From Acanthacorydalis orientalis (lineage: Eukaryota > Arthropoda > Insecta > Megaloptera > Corydalidae), in NCBI GenBank assembly GCA_034766995.1, contig CM068321.1, forward strand, positions 18,080,026 to 18,144,025: a stretch of DNA of 64,000 nt, given 5' to 3'. The notes under the pieces are model-generated. The model did not search any database. It saw nothing but the letters and a program-made list of their open reading frames with translations, and had not been told where the DNA came from. Positions within the stretch are counted from its first letter, which is position 1; the number at the start of each line of letters is the position of its first letter. The position numbers were made by a program, and so were the translations under genes. Of the stretch, positions 1 through 12,170 are shown piece after piece.

Positions 1-526
1 CATTTAATCATTTGTATTTATATATTTTATTATTGGAAAGACAAGTATTAAAAATATGAATATTTGGATAACATTTTAGATGTGGACTTCGTTTTACATT
101 AAAAATGAACTGAATATTATTGAAATTAATTTATAAAATATATACAATTTAGGAAATGAATAATTGAAAAGATTGGAAGAGATAAGAACGAGAATGCGAG
201 AAAAAAAGTCGAATGACAATGAGAAGTTTGTTCAAAATTATGTATTATTCTCTAACTAAAGGATTTAAAGATGTGCAGTGTTTTGAAAGTGTACAAAATG
301 AAATTATCTCTGAATTGAAGTAAAAAATTGCATATATTTTTGGTTTGTTTTTATTATTTTGTTCAAAAAATATTTTTAAAAAACCATCTTCGATTGATTA
401 TTTTCTGTTATTATTTTATATTTAAAAAAAATAAATAAAACGCACATGCCAATCACTTATACATAAATAAAATGTACCAATATAAAAGATTGATAATCTT
501 CATGTTTTATATAAATGACATGTGAG
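1..526. other. AT-rich 3' flank of the ZIP gene
   Basis: No coding region is visible. This is the downstream side of the minus-strand zinc transporter and should contain its 3' UTR. A TTTATT at about 349-354 reads AATAAA on the minus strand and lies about 175 bases past the stop codon, so it is a plausible polyadenylation signal, but such hexamers are common in sequence this AT-rich. Confidence 0.4.
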
Positions 527-1864
527 TTACTTGACTGCTTGGAAAACGACCATCAAAAGAAATCCGGCGATAATGAACACGCTCCTCTGCAACCGATACA
601 CCCTTCGATGTTTCTCCCTGCTCAGCACTTCGAAGAATGTGATATAGAGCAACGCACCGGCTGAGATACCTTCGAGCGATACGATGGCGATTGATTTCGT
701 CAACGAGTTCAATGACGATTGCAACGAGATAAGTAGTCCGACGACGATTCCTATCGGCGTGCAGATTGCCAATATGAACATGATTACGACGATGTTTCTC
801 GTCCGTACGCAGGCCATAACCATTTCGAAACCGATACCGAATAATATGGTAATCGAGTGGACAAGCATTGATGTGAACATGAACCAAATACTTGTCACAT
901 GCTCCTGTAGACCCATCGACATGCCCTCAAAGAACGAATGAATCGATATAGCGACAATTATAAGTATTCCTCGTAGGTTACGTCTCGCTTTCTTCTCTCC
1001 ATGTTCCCCGTTTTGCTCCTCCTCTGTGATTTCTGCGAGATGTCCATCGCTGTTTAAACGAACCAAGTGGCTATCGATCGATTTATTACTGATTATTGAT
1101 CCAGGCCGGGTGTCCCTTAATGATTCAGTTCGAGTACTTCTCGACGACCTACTGCTATATGATAACATTTTAGATCTAGCTATATTTTCCAAGTTCATCT
1201 TCATAACGTCGTCGATCGGTGTATAGTCATCCAGTTCTATATATCTGATAGGGGGATCAGAAATCTCTACATATGTTTCATTTTTATTGTTTCTCTTTAT
1301 TTTATCTAATTCGTTAATAGTTTCATCAATGTTTGTAAGGTTATCGTTTGCCTGGTTTATGGTAATCTTTTTTATAATATCACCATTTTGTACGACTTGA
1401 TTATTTTGCATCGGTTCGATCTTATTCGTATCGATCACTGTATCGACTTTGACCAATTTGGGATGTTCTTCGTTTGTTTCATCATTCCATTTCGTTATCA
1501 ACCAATGCATAAATTCTTCGATGAAATAAATAATAAGGAAACCGCAACAGACGAGCAGTTCAGAAAACGGAAATTCATTCTCTTCATTAAATTCCCAATA
1601 ATTTTTGAGTACATCCATAGCGAGTCCCACTTCAGGAATCATATGGAGGAAGCAAGTTGCAAATAGTACACCGCCGCCGAAACTCTGTAACCTTGCAAAG
1701 GAGCATTCGACTTTTCGACGTCTGTCCGCGATTATCGACGTCGTGTTGCCAGATTGGCCCCAGTTGATGACATAATAGAATATTTTGATCGGTAAAATAC
1801 CAGACATGAAACGTACAACCCCTAACATAATCGCTACGAATATCTTCGCTGAAACTTTATCCAT
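527..1864 (-). CDS. ZIP-family zinc transporter (SLC39A1/2/3-like)
   Basis: This gene encodes a predicted multi-pass membrane protein of 445 residues that would move zinc (or a similar divalent metal) into the cytosol. I start at the ATG at 1864 (MDKVSAKIF), which has an A at -3. The open frame extends 22 codons upstream to a TAA but has no other ATG. Family marks, numbered from this ATG, are a first hydrophobic segment at about 6-30, then SFGGGVLFATCFLHMIPEV at 61-79 (TM2 with the typical HxxPE), GFLIIYFIEEFMHWL at 108-122 (TM3) and a long polar cytosolic loop at about 125-298. TM4 follows with HSFFEGMSMGLQ at 309-320, whose H309 and E313 match the metal-site HxxxE of the family. TM5 carries H336, TM6 is about 358-381, TM7 is SLEGISAGALLYITFFEVL at 396-414, and TM8 is near the C-terminus. 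The long loop is rich in Asn, Ser, Arg and acidic residues rather than the usual histidines. The coding sequence is uninterrupted and clearly more GC-rich than its flanks. The family call is firm; which paralogue it is remains open. Confidence 0.9.
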   Translation of the reverse strand: MDKVSAKIFVAIMLGVVRFMSGILPIKIFYYVINWGQSGNTTSIIADRRRKVECSFARLQSFGGGVLFATCFLHMIPEVGLAMDVLKNYWEFNEENEFPFSELLVCCGFLIIYFIEEFMHWLITKWNDETNEEHPKLVKVDTVIDTNKIEPMQNNQVVQNGDIIKKITINQANDNLTNIDETINELDKIKRNNKNETYVEISDPPIRYIELDDYTPIDDVMKMNLENIARSKMLSYSSRSSRSTRTESLRDTRPGSIISNKSIDSHLVRLNSDGHLAEITEEEQNGEHGEKKARRNLRGILIIVAISIHSFFEGMSMGLQEHVTSIWFMFTSMLVHSITILFGIGFEMVMACVRTRNIVVIMFILAICTPIGIVVGLLISLQSSLNSLTKSIAIVSLEGISAGALLYITFFEVLSREKHRRVYRLQRSVFIIAGFLLMVVFQAVK

Positions 1865-2287
1865 TTTTGAAATAATACCATACACTAGTTTTGTATTTTT
1901 ATTCACGTTTTGAACACTGACCGAATTCAATTAGTAATTTAATAGAATATTTCATTTTTTTGCACTATCATGGTGTTTAGATAGTTCTTTATTTTAATTG
2001 GTCGAATAGTTGGACACTCACCACAATCTCATCTCATATATTTTCTTGTTGATTTTTGTATTCACTATTTTTTTTATTAAAACCACACAAAAACTTGTTT
2101 GTATGAAGCACTTTTTTAATAATTCAGTAACAAACAAGTTATAGAATGTCCATAGTAGTTATTTATTATTGTTATTATTTATGAATATAAAAAGTTATTA
2201 AAAATATGTTAAAAAAATAACATATCAAAGAGTTTTTAAGTATAACATTTATCACAGTTTGTTCATTTTTCTGTTCATTTAAGCTGT

Positions 2288-2289
<2 letters not shown>

Positions 2290-2371
<82 letters not shown>

Positions 2372-2400
2372 TATATGTGTGTGTGTGTATGTATATAAAC
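2290..2400. repeat. (TA)n followed by a short (TG)n
   Basis: About 39 TA units are followed by ATGCATATATG and a short TG run. The apparent open frames inside are repeat translation (YIYIYI), not genes. Confidence 0.95.
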
Positions 2401-3885
2401 GATATTTGAATATTTAAAATCAAATACAGAAATGCAGTAAGTTCTACATTATTAGCGATTGTCTAAAATTCGTATTTAACTAAACATAAAATATTAAATA
2501 ATTTTTCATTTTTGAAAGTATTGAATCTACACAAAGGCAGGAATTAATAACAAAATTTGCATTGTATGTACTTTTGGAAGAAAACCGATTGAAAACATTC
2601 TAAATATGGAAAAATGAATAATATAAGATTTACAGTAGTGATACAAAAGACCGTGATTAGAAGATAATAAAAAATGAATAATATAAAGAAATGTGTCTAT
2701 GATATGAGGATGGGAAGAAGATGAAACTGAAAATCTATGAAAGAAAGAGATTTAAATAAAGTATATCTTTTAATAAAATAACAAATTGAAAGTTAACAAT
2801 TTAAATATGTATTAAGTAAATTAGAAATAAGATTTTAATTTAAATACATTTCTTAGATTTATAAGAATTAACGTAATATCTAAAGAGAGATAAAATATCT
2901 TGTACAATTAATATATTTAACTTTAAATTATATATGAGAAAATGTGTATAGTCTATTATATATATATATATATATATATATAAAGATTTAAATCAAAAAT
3001 CCTATCTGAAAATAGTGAAATATTAATTGAAAAAGATTAATACTACTGTAAACAAATTATAAGACAAGAAACAAATTTCTGCAATTAATTAAATTACTCT
3101 AAAATTACCAAGCAATACATTTAATTGGTTTTAATCAGTAATTAAGAAGCATTGAAAAATATAAAGTCTTTATTCAGAAATATAAATTGCTTGGTTCGTT
3201 TAATAAATGTGTGATTTTAAACATCTGACATGTTTAAATAATGATGTCGAGTAGTCAAAAGTATTAATTAGTCGTTTATTTAAGTTATTAATCACTATGA
3301 AAAATGTTACACGGATAAAGAGAAGTATATTTGTTTAATTTTTATTATTTTATCTGACTGAAGGTTTAATATATGTTTATATGTACTTCTACGAATGAAT
3401 TATTGGATTTAAAAGAATTACTTTATTTACAAACAAAATATAATACAGGTGCCGCAAATATAAAATCTACTCGAATGTAGCCGAACTAATGAACAATTTA
3501 CAAGCACAAAATATTATTTGACTGTGTTCAGAAATTAACATATAATAGCGATAGAATAGAATTTTATTAATGAAGCTGAATTGTATAGTTCATTAATTTT
3601 TATGTTCGTCATTAACATTTTTGATCTTAAATATTATATATTGTGAACTAGTGTAATTATACTATCAAACAAATAATACATAATTACATTATAAGTAGCT
3701 ATATTTCAAGAAATATAATATGCATAGATTAAGTAATAACTTTTTAATGCTTTAAATAATAATTAAAATGTATTTATATGAACGAATATAAAAATCAATA
3801 AACTGAAAATAGACTTATAATATTATGCACTATATATAGAAAAAGTCAATTGATTGAAGATAGTACTATATAAAATAAGCTTATT

Positions 3886-3923
<38 letters not shown>

Positions 3924-4043
3924 ATACTCTAATGTGTACTTTGTAATGTTTTTTAAATACAAGAATGTGTTTACAACGAAAATTGAATTTATAACGAAAT
4001 TACATCGCACACTTATACTATGTACTTTATTTTGATCTTTATA

Positions 4044-4047
<4 letters not shown>

Positions 4048-4084
<37 letters not shown>
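4048..4084. repeat. (TA)n microsatellite
   Basis: A simple TA run of about 18 units in AT-rich non-coding sequence. Confidence 0.9.
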
Positions 4085-4087
<3 letters not shown>

Positions 4088-4449
4088 AGAAAATATTTAA
4101 TTTCCGTAAAAACGACGATATGAATTTTGCGGGTATTTGCGAAAATAGCTATATAGTTTCTAAATTAGTTTTTAATGTGTTTCACAAATAAAATATAAGT
4201 ATATAAAAGAAATACAAGAAATATATATATATATATATGTACCTCTTCTCATACTTTTTAAGTACAATAGACTCTATTACAAAAGATTATATTTATTGTA
4301 AGCTGTTGATAAATATTTTTGTAGTGAAATTTAAAAAAATGTTCTAAAAGTTGTAGTAAAATTGAAAGTTAAGAAAAGTATTTAGATAAAAAATACGCAT
4401 AGTATTAATAAATAAATCACCAGATCAATTAAATAAATGTATATAAAAC

Positions 4450-4451
<2 letters not shown>

Positions 4452-4492
<41 letters not shown>
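4452..4492. repeat. (TA)n microsatellite beside a mariner end
   Basis: A TA run that abuts the left end of the mariner relic starting at 4495. Mariner targets TA dinucleotides, so insertion into the array, or growth of the array from the duplicated TA, is natural. Confidence 0.9.
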
Positions 4493-4494
<2 letters not shown>

Positions 4495-4495
<1 letters not shown>

Positions 4496-5051
4496 TTGGA
4501 TAGGAAAATAATTGCGGTCTTTGTTTCCTGAATTCTAGTCTTAATTTTTTTCATGAAAGTGTCTTTTCATCGTGTTCATGTTATTGTCATTTTAGATTGC
4601 ATTTTTCGTTCTGTATTTTAGTAACATTGACTGTGGTTTTATTATTTATTTTGTTTTAAATTGGGCTATTGAATTAAAAACGGAAAAGAAGTAAATAAGA
4701 GGAATTTTTTGTATGAATTCAAAACGGTTGGTAAAACATCAGAAACAGCTCGTAAAGTAAACGATACTTTTGGTGTGGGTACTGTTAAGGAACGTGCGGT
4801 GTAATGGTTGTTCCAAAAAAATTGTACTGGGGACGAGAGTCTTGAAGATGAAGAAGGTTGCGAGCGTCCTTCTTCAGTTCATAACAACCAACTGAAGGCG
4901 TTAGTTGAATCAGAATCACGCACAACAATTCGAGAGCTTGCACAAAAGTTAGACGTTAGTCATTCAACAGTTCTGGACCACTTAGATCCACTTAAATTAA
5001 AAAATTATATGAATTTTAAGGTCATAAACCGCAATTATTTTTCAATCAACC
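4495..5051 (+). mobile_element. Internally deleted mariner relic, copy 1
   Basis: This is a Tc1/mariner element reduced to 557 bp and flanked by TA on both sides (4493-4494 and 5052-5053). The left end reads GTTGGATAGGAAAATAATTG and the right end is its approximate reverse complement, giving TIRs of about 28 bp. The interior translates with stops into the mariner transposase N-terminus: an FxxxK-type helix-turn-helix, then WLFQK, LEDEEGCERPSS and a second helix-turn-helix (TTIRELAQKLDVSHSTVLDHL). The reading then jumps straight to the right TIR, so the whole catalytic DD34D domain is missing. It cannot encode an active transposase. Copies 2 and 3 have the same structure. Confidence 0.88.
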
Positions 5052-6330
5052 TAATATGTATATATATATAATATATAGTATCCTTTTATTATTTCGAGAG
5101 AACTATAGTGTTTACAAAATAACTTATAATCGAAACTTTTGAAAAGAAAAACTGGTGCTGTTTCTAAATAATTTTCCATAAATTCATAAATCTTCATTTC
5201 TATAAATATTTGATATAGGTTTACACTATTTTTTAAACAATTTTGCGTTTGAACTCTTTTTAGATTTATAATTTAATCTCTTGTAATATAATTTCACTTT
5301 TAGTTAAGATATAGAGAAATACGTGGAGTGGTGGTCTATGTTAAATTTAACTAAATTTTTCAAAAATTTGGTCCTATAAATTGTTACATTTGTGGTATAT
5401 TTACATATGTATATGTATATCTATTAAGTCTAATTTTTAATACGTTCTAGTACCTAGAATGAAAATCATTCATTTTTGAAATTCCATTAGATGTGATGGT
5501 TTTTATTGAAAAACGCTATGAAATACTGTTTTCGTTTTATAATGAAATTTATATATAAAAAAATATTAGAATCACGGAACGGTTTGGACGACTAGGTTTC
5601 AATGATCTTAATCTGAAACATTATTTGTAACTGATAAAAATTAAATGGCATTAGATATTGAACGATAATTATTTTTTATTTTTTCCCGTTATGAATTTTC
5701 TGAAGATATTTTCAGAACAAAAAGTTCAAATCTTCTAAAAATCTTAACGATTTTAATTAGAAATTTTTGCATAACAATCACTGATATTTACTACAACCAA
5801 ATTTATTTCAATTTAAGGTATTAAATCATTTGATGAGAGAAAAACATAGTTTTTTAAATTATTTAAAAACGCAAGTTTCTAACTAACATTACTTTTAAAT
5901 ATTATATTAATAGTAACACTTTTTTAATATGTTATTGGTGTGAAAACAGTAAGTTTTTTAAAGAATTCTATTAACATTTCATGTAAGAACTGTTAATGAA
6001 GTTTCGAAAACGTTCTATATATTGAATATTAATTTTTAAATATTTTAATTAAATATTATTTTATCGAAATTGCATATTACATCGTGTTATGTAAAGATAA
6101 GATAAATTTTCAATTTGATTGAAAAGTTTGTTGTTTTTAAGTAGTTGTTATTTAATGATATCATTTAATTGATATTAAAGAATGAATGTTTTAAGATTTA
6201 AATGATTGCTGATTGAGAACATCACTTTTTTTAAATTGTGTTTGTTATAGGAAATAGAAATAACATATTTCAATGAACCGAGAAATAAACTATTATTTAG
6301 TAAATTCGTAATAAATGGTTTTGAGGTACA
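5052..6330. other. AT-rich non-coding stretch
   Basis: Unique AT-rich sequence without a recognisable gene, long repeat or element, lying between the mariner relic and the presumed promoter of the ciliary gene. Confidence 0.5.
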
Positions 6331-6766
6331 GAAAAATCACCTGAAAAGTAATCCGTGCCGCTACGAAACGTCGTTACGTTTAACTGAACCGTCGCCGTTC
6401 GATTCCTTATAGAACAGACATATTAAAAAACGATCACGTAATGTTAAACACTGGAGATATTGCATTTTTAGTGCGGGTTGAATGCACGTTCGTGCGTGAT
6501 GAGATACGGTCTAGTGTAAGAACAACAACAACAGAGCCCGCGCACACACAGGCCTTTAATGTATGACGCGGTAACTATGACGACGTGTCAGAAAAAAAAA
6601 CACCATAAACAAATACGGTGTGCAGTTGTGGTCGTGCCGTTCGGTCGCGTTTCACGCCTTATTAAATTTTTCATTGTTTACAGTTTCATAAAAGTTAAGT
6701 GTTTATCGATACATTGGCACGGGACACGTCGTTCGCACACACACACGTACACAGAATCGTTCAATT
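6331..6766 (+). promoter_or_regulatory. Presumed promoter and 5' UTR of the CFAP53-like gene
   Basis: Base composition shifts abruptly from very AT-rich to mixed at about 6345, with CpG-containing runs up to the proposed start codon at 6767. This is the pattern of an insect promoter and 5' UTR. Short AC-rich runs occur at 6541-6551 and 6735-6750. I could not identify a convincing RFX X-box by eye, although ciliary genes often use one. The boundaries are inferred from composition only. Confidence 0.4.
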
Positions 6767-6868
6767 ATGTTCGGCGAGTTTCCAAAACCGAAGAAGATCA
6801 ACGTTTTGCCGCATGTCGAGCCGCATGTCATAGATGTGCCAGGCACGTCACACGTTCATTGCGGCCAT
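6767..6868 (+). CDS. CFAP53: CFAP53-like exon 1 (candidate start exon)
   Basis: Thirty-four codons beginning [20 protein letters not shown] and ending on a complete codon at a consensus donor (CAT|GTGAGT). It joins exon 2 in phase 0. The basic, proline-containing, non-helical sequence suits the N-terminus of this family, but conservation cannot be tested here. Confidence 0.55.
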
Positions 6869-7051
6869 GTGAGTGAACATTATTGTCGTGTAATAATAGC
6901 GAACATGTTTAATATTCATTGTGGTCGATGTCAAAGGTATCATTTACAGCTATTCATTATTTAAAATGAGTTGTAGAAACATCTTCGACAGTTTTCATTT
7001 CTGACATTCATTTGACCGAATAATAATAAGCTCTATTTTAAAATACATTGC

Positions 7052-7110
<59 letters not shown>

Positions 7111-9749
7111 GTTTTTTTTATACATTTATTCTAACTTTTGACTAATATTTATTTTGCATAAGACGGTTATAGTTACGCTTTCAGTCACAAATACCATATT
7201 TTTTGTATCTTTACCGTTAGAAAAATGATTATTTCTCATCGATTTTAAACGGTCCTTCTTCTTCGATAGCACCACAGCCCAAACCGATCCTTGCCCTTTT
7301 CAGTTTTCTGCCTCCAGACATTCCTCTGTCTGGTAGTCCTTCCCCATTTCCTTATTCCCAACAGTTTTCCTGCATGCTTCTCTGCATTGTCGATCCATCT
7401 GAGCCTTGGCTTGTCTATACGTCTTCTTTCGCCTGGTTGTTCATCCAAGCTCCTTTTTGGTACTCTTGAGTGCGGCATTCAATCAGTATGATCTGCCCAT
7501 TGCAAGCGGAGCATTTTTATAAAGACTGATAGTTTTGGTTCCCTATCAACTTTATATAATTCGAAGTTGTAGCGTATTCTCCATATATCTCCATCGTTTA
7601 CTGGTCCAAATATCCTTCTCATCATTCTTTGTTCTTTCGACGGTGTCCAACATTTCTGCGGTCTTAGCTGACATGATCCACGCTCTTTCTCCATAAGATA
7701 TGATATAGTACTGATGACGGTTTTATACAGTCGGATTTTGGTCTTCCTATACAAATTTTTCGATTTTATTATGGAAAAAACGCGAAATCTCCTCTATTTG
7801 CTGCTGCTATTCGTTTTTGAATTCGTCTTGAGATTCCACATTCTCATTGGTGATGTTTGAACCAAGATATGTGAAATTGTTTACAACCTCGCAATTGTAA
7901 TCATCGATGGTGACGTTTTGACCTAATCTTCTCTTTCGTCTTCTACTTTGCATCATTAGTTTGCTTTTATTCTCATTCATTCTAAAATAAATGTCTGCTT
8001 CAGCGGTCTCAAAGGGTTCAAAGACTTCTTTAATAGCAAGTGTAGATCTTCCCATGATATTTAAGTCATCAGCATATTCCGCTATTTGTTGTGCTTTGTT
8101 GAGTATGGTGGAGTTCACGTTTACTAGGATAGTCCGTACTACACCTCCATTTAAAGGAAATCAAATATAATTGTGTTAAAAATAATATATGTAGACCCTT
8201 TACTTATTAATCGTTCATCGTATATACTATTATCATCATATTTAGCTATTAACAATTCAAGATGGATAAAAATTCTCACAACTTCTTCCATTTTGAATAA
8301 TTCAGTGCTTTTTTTCCGAACATTTCTTATTGATTTTCTAATGCTCTCATCCTACATATTTTTTATCTTCTTTTAAACTTTCCTAGTTCTTGGCTGCTAG
8401 TCAATATTATATACTCGTGTATATATATATATATATATAGTGTTAGATTCATTTTTTATGTACTTTTGCAATATTTATAATTTGTCGTGAGAATTTCAGT
8501 ATTAATTTAATTATTATTCAATAATATTTCAAGATAATTTTTCAATTGAACATACTTATACAATATTTTTCTAAAATTCTCAGTACATATATTTTTATAA
8601 GACTATAAATAGTTGATTATTTATATTTTTAATTTGAATAAACTCCATTTTGTATTCATATCAACTTTAATAAACATAGTGTAAAAAACATCATATACGC
8701 TTTTATTTACAGATCAACTTCTTATCCGTATATTTAAGGGTTAAAAACGTAGGTCATCATAATTCATAACGCGCCCACTCTTATATGTGAAGGCAATCAA
8801 TCAATATGATATGTTTTAAAATTATATGTTTGTGATATGAAATCGATCGTATAATTTATTCATAAAGATAGAACATCAAAACGTTTATATAATTATCTAT
8901 ACATTTTTTATTGACGTTCTGAATTAATTTATATTCAGTATTCTGGTATATTTTTAGTATCAATAAAATTTGTAGAAAATATTTTACTGGATCCGACGTA
9001 TTTTAAGATAAATATTATTTAGAATGGTACTCCATCTCCCTGTACGTTTTCTAATACTACTCTTGTACTAAAAATAAGTACATGTATTAAGTACATATAC
9101 TAAAACGTATCATTATTTTTAATTCTTTTAGAGACTATTGACAATTGAATGTTATAAAACGTTTAAGATACTTTCATTCTTAATAAAATGGAATTTATAC
9201 CCGGATTTAATCTCATGACCTGTTCATGATTGTCTTACTGTACTAGTTAGTGAAAAACGCATGCGTACATTGAAAATAATTACATATACAAATATATGAA
9301 GTATCAAAAAAGAAAATCAGATTCTTAAGTTCATCAATAACTTGACTATACGTACGCACAATGATCGTCACTTTCTCAACTGAAAATAATTGTTCGGGAA
9401 AAAAGCCTGGTCACTTACCTTGAACTTGCGTGACGCATCTTAATATATTTTGACACGTATGTACGTGCAGCAACAGTAATAATTCTGTATAGTCGTTCGT
9501 AATAACACTGTAATCAATTTTTTATGGTTGTATTGTAACCTATTAACCGAATTTCTCGTAGCTTTTGCAGACTTTTCATTAATCGATATGCGATTAAGTC
9601 TATCGAATATGTGTTATACACTTGGATCGTTTTGACGATTATTTCAAAAAAATCATAATTGACATATGAGAATATAGAACCTGTTAAAAAATACGATTTC
9701 TGAAGATAACTTCTGTAACAGCTTCCAAAACTTATATATTTCCTCTCAG

Positions 9750-9787
<38 letters not shown>

Positions 9788-10678
9788 GAGAGAGAGAGAG
9801 AGAGTCTTATATGTAGAAAGCAAAGTGAAAAATGGAATTACATAGAAAATTAAATAAAATTTACTTTTCTAATAGTTTTTTTTATTCACTTAGTGAACTT
9901 TTTTTATTAAACTATATATATATATATATACACATACATACGTACATACACATACGTGTGTGTAATATATTAAATATGTATCTTTACTTCACATTTATGT
10001 ACTTTATAGAGTGATACATTTTATATAAGTAAAAAGGAAGATTAAGTTCACTAATTGATTCAAACATGAGTGTATCTTCAAGCGTTCATTATTCATCAAA
10101 CACAGCCATACAAATGATTTATACGTGCACATGATGTCAATAATTTAAGTTAAAAAAATTGTTCTAGTGAATGAAATTCGTCATAAATTAATCTATGTGC
10201 AAATGTGTATTCCAACGAATTCGTCCAATAGAGAGATAAATGCATCCAATTATATAAATTGATACAGACGTACGTGCGCTGTGAGTGAATTCTAAGATAA
10301 TTTGATATATGCTACGCATGTATTTAGCCTCGAGACTCAATTCAGTAATCAATGATGATGATCTCTCGAATAAGATCCGTGGCACAAGACCATGACACCT
10401 GTACGAATTTCCGAAATTTGCGTTTATAGATGTGAAAGAGTAAAGTTCGCTTTTTTTTTTATTTCGCCTGAAGGAAGATCAATTATTCAATCTCTATTAG
10501 AGAATGAAATGTAGACTTCTTCTTATACTGATGTCATGCAACAATTTATTTAAATATATCTATTATATACGTATTATCATCATTATTAATATTATTACTA
10601 GTCTTTGTTGGTTTGAAATTCGATGAAAATTACTAGCAATTTGTTTTTATCAATTCAATATTTTTATTTATATAATAT

Positions 10679-10732
<54 letters not shown>

Positions 10733-12107
10733 TCTGTATACTAACTATCAAATTTACACTTTGATACAAGTGGAATTGATTTCGAAATTAGAATGATTCT
10801 TGATACTCTGGAAGTATTTTTTTAGATATAATTATTAAGAGTTTTATGTATAATTTATTGAATGTTCAATTATCTTAAGTTTAAAATTACTAAAATCAAT
10901 ATTTCTATATATTTTTGACCGTTAATGTACAATTTTTGATTCTAGAATAAGTAGTTGTAAAAAGAATTGATTTTTTTATTTAATATTCCTGCAGAAAAAA
11001 TATTTAGTGAATATTCTGGTTTTCTGCACCAAAGAAATTAATCTTTTATAAAATGATAGAATTTTGAAAGGCCAATAGTCTATAAATGAAAAAAAAGAAA
11101 AAAAGAAAAATAATTTGATGTTTATTAAAAATCTTCAACTTAATAAATGGAGAATAAGTATCGTTGTGAATGACTAACAAAAAAACATTGCTTCATTAAA
11201 ATTTATTTTATAAATATTTATAGTAATAAGAGTAATAACTAAAAATAAGTCAATTAGAATAGCAAATTCAGTGATACGGTTTCCAAAAAGGAAAAATGCA
11301 TTAATTTTTACTGATTTCTCCCTAAATCTATATTATTTTTAATTATTATGCATTTATTGCAAAAAAAATGATTCAACATGTAATAATATAGTTTATTTAA
11401 AGAAGGAGTGCTCTATACAAAATTAAACATTCATTATCCAGCTTTTTATAATTTTTTCACTTCAACAAAAATCACTTTTGCTATAAAAAAACATTTTTCA
11501 ATTAAATTTTTCCCCCTTATTAAACTTCTTAAATAACTGAATACCCGCTAAACTTTTATGTATTCGTAATCTTTTTTAAGTTTCCCATCTGATTTGTTCT
11601 ATTATTTAGTTGGAATTATCCAATCTGAAAAGTATATTTAAAACATTATCATTTGTTAAACATGTTCAGATATGATTTAATATGTTGTCCGTTGTTATGC
11701 AAACTTTTAACAGTTATTTTAGAAACCTTGACTCATTAAATTTCTGAGAAATTTAAATTATCGAATAATTAATCTTTCACTAAATAAAACTGCGAGCGCA
11801 AATAATATCGCAGAACTATTCAGCTGCTAGCAAAAAAAAAAAAAAAATGAAATATTCGCTTAAAAGTGATCATTTATTTTATGAACATTCAGAAAAGATT
11901 TTCTGAAAACCTATTACGTTTTTCCATATATTAAGTACACATACACTAATTACACACACACAATGTTTTTGCGCCGTGATTTACAGCAGTCACATACGAT
12001 ATCCATCTTGTCGTCCATTTCTTGCATATGTATTTTGACTTCTCATAATAAGCATTGTTATGCATACGTACATACATACATACATACATACATATATACA
12101 TACATAT

Positions 12108-12170
<63 letters not shown>

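Larger units (their letters stand above)
1865..4494. other. AT-rich intergenic region with microsatellites
   Basis: This is the upstream side of the ZIP gene and should hold its promoter and 5' UTR just right of 1865, but I can place neither exactly. The remainder is AT-rich unique sequence with (TA)n tracts at about 2290-2367, 2957-2982, 3893-3920, 4048-4084 and 4452-4492. No gene is seen. Confidence 0.5.

Noticed and set aside
507..887. Minus-strand open frame of 126 codons overlapping the ZIP gene
   Set aside because: It is an alternative-frame shadow of the well-supported ZIP coding sequence; its translation has no family features.
684..1666. Plus-strand open frames (684-941, 1026-1226, 1388-1666) antisense to the ZIP gene
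   Set aside because: Antisense shadows of a real coding region whose composition keeps several frames open.
4808..5071. A standalone helix-turn-helix gene
   Set aside because: It lies inside a TA-flanked mariner relic, ends in the terminal repeat and has a stop just upstream in frame.
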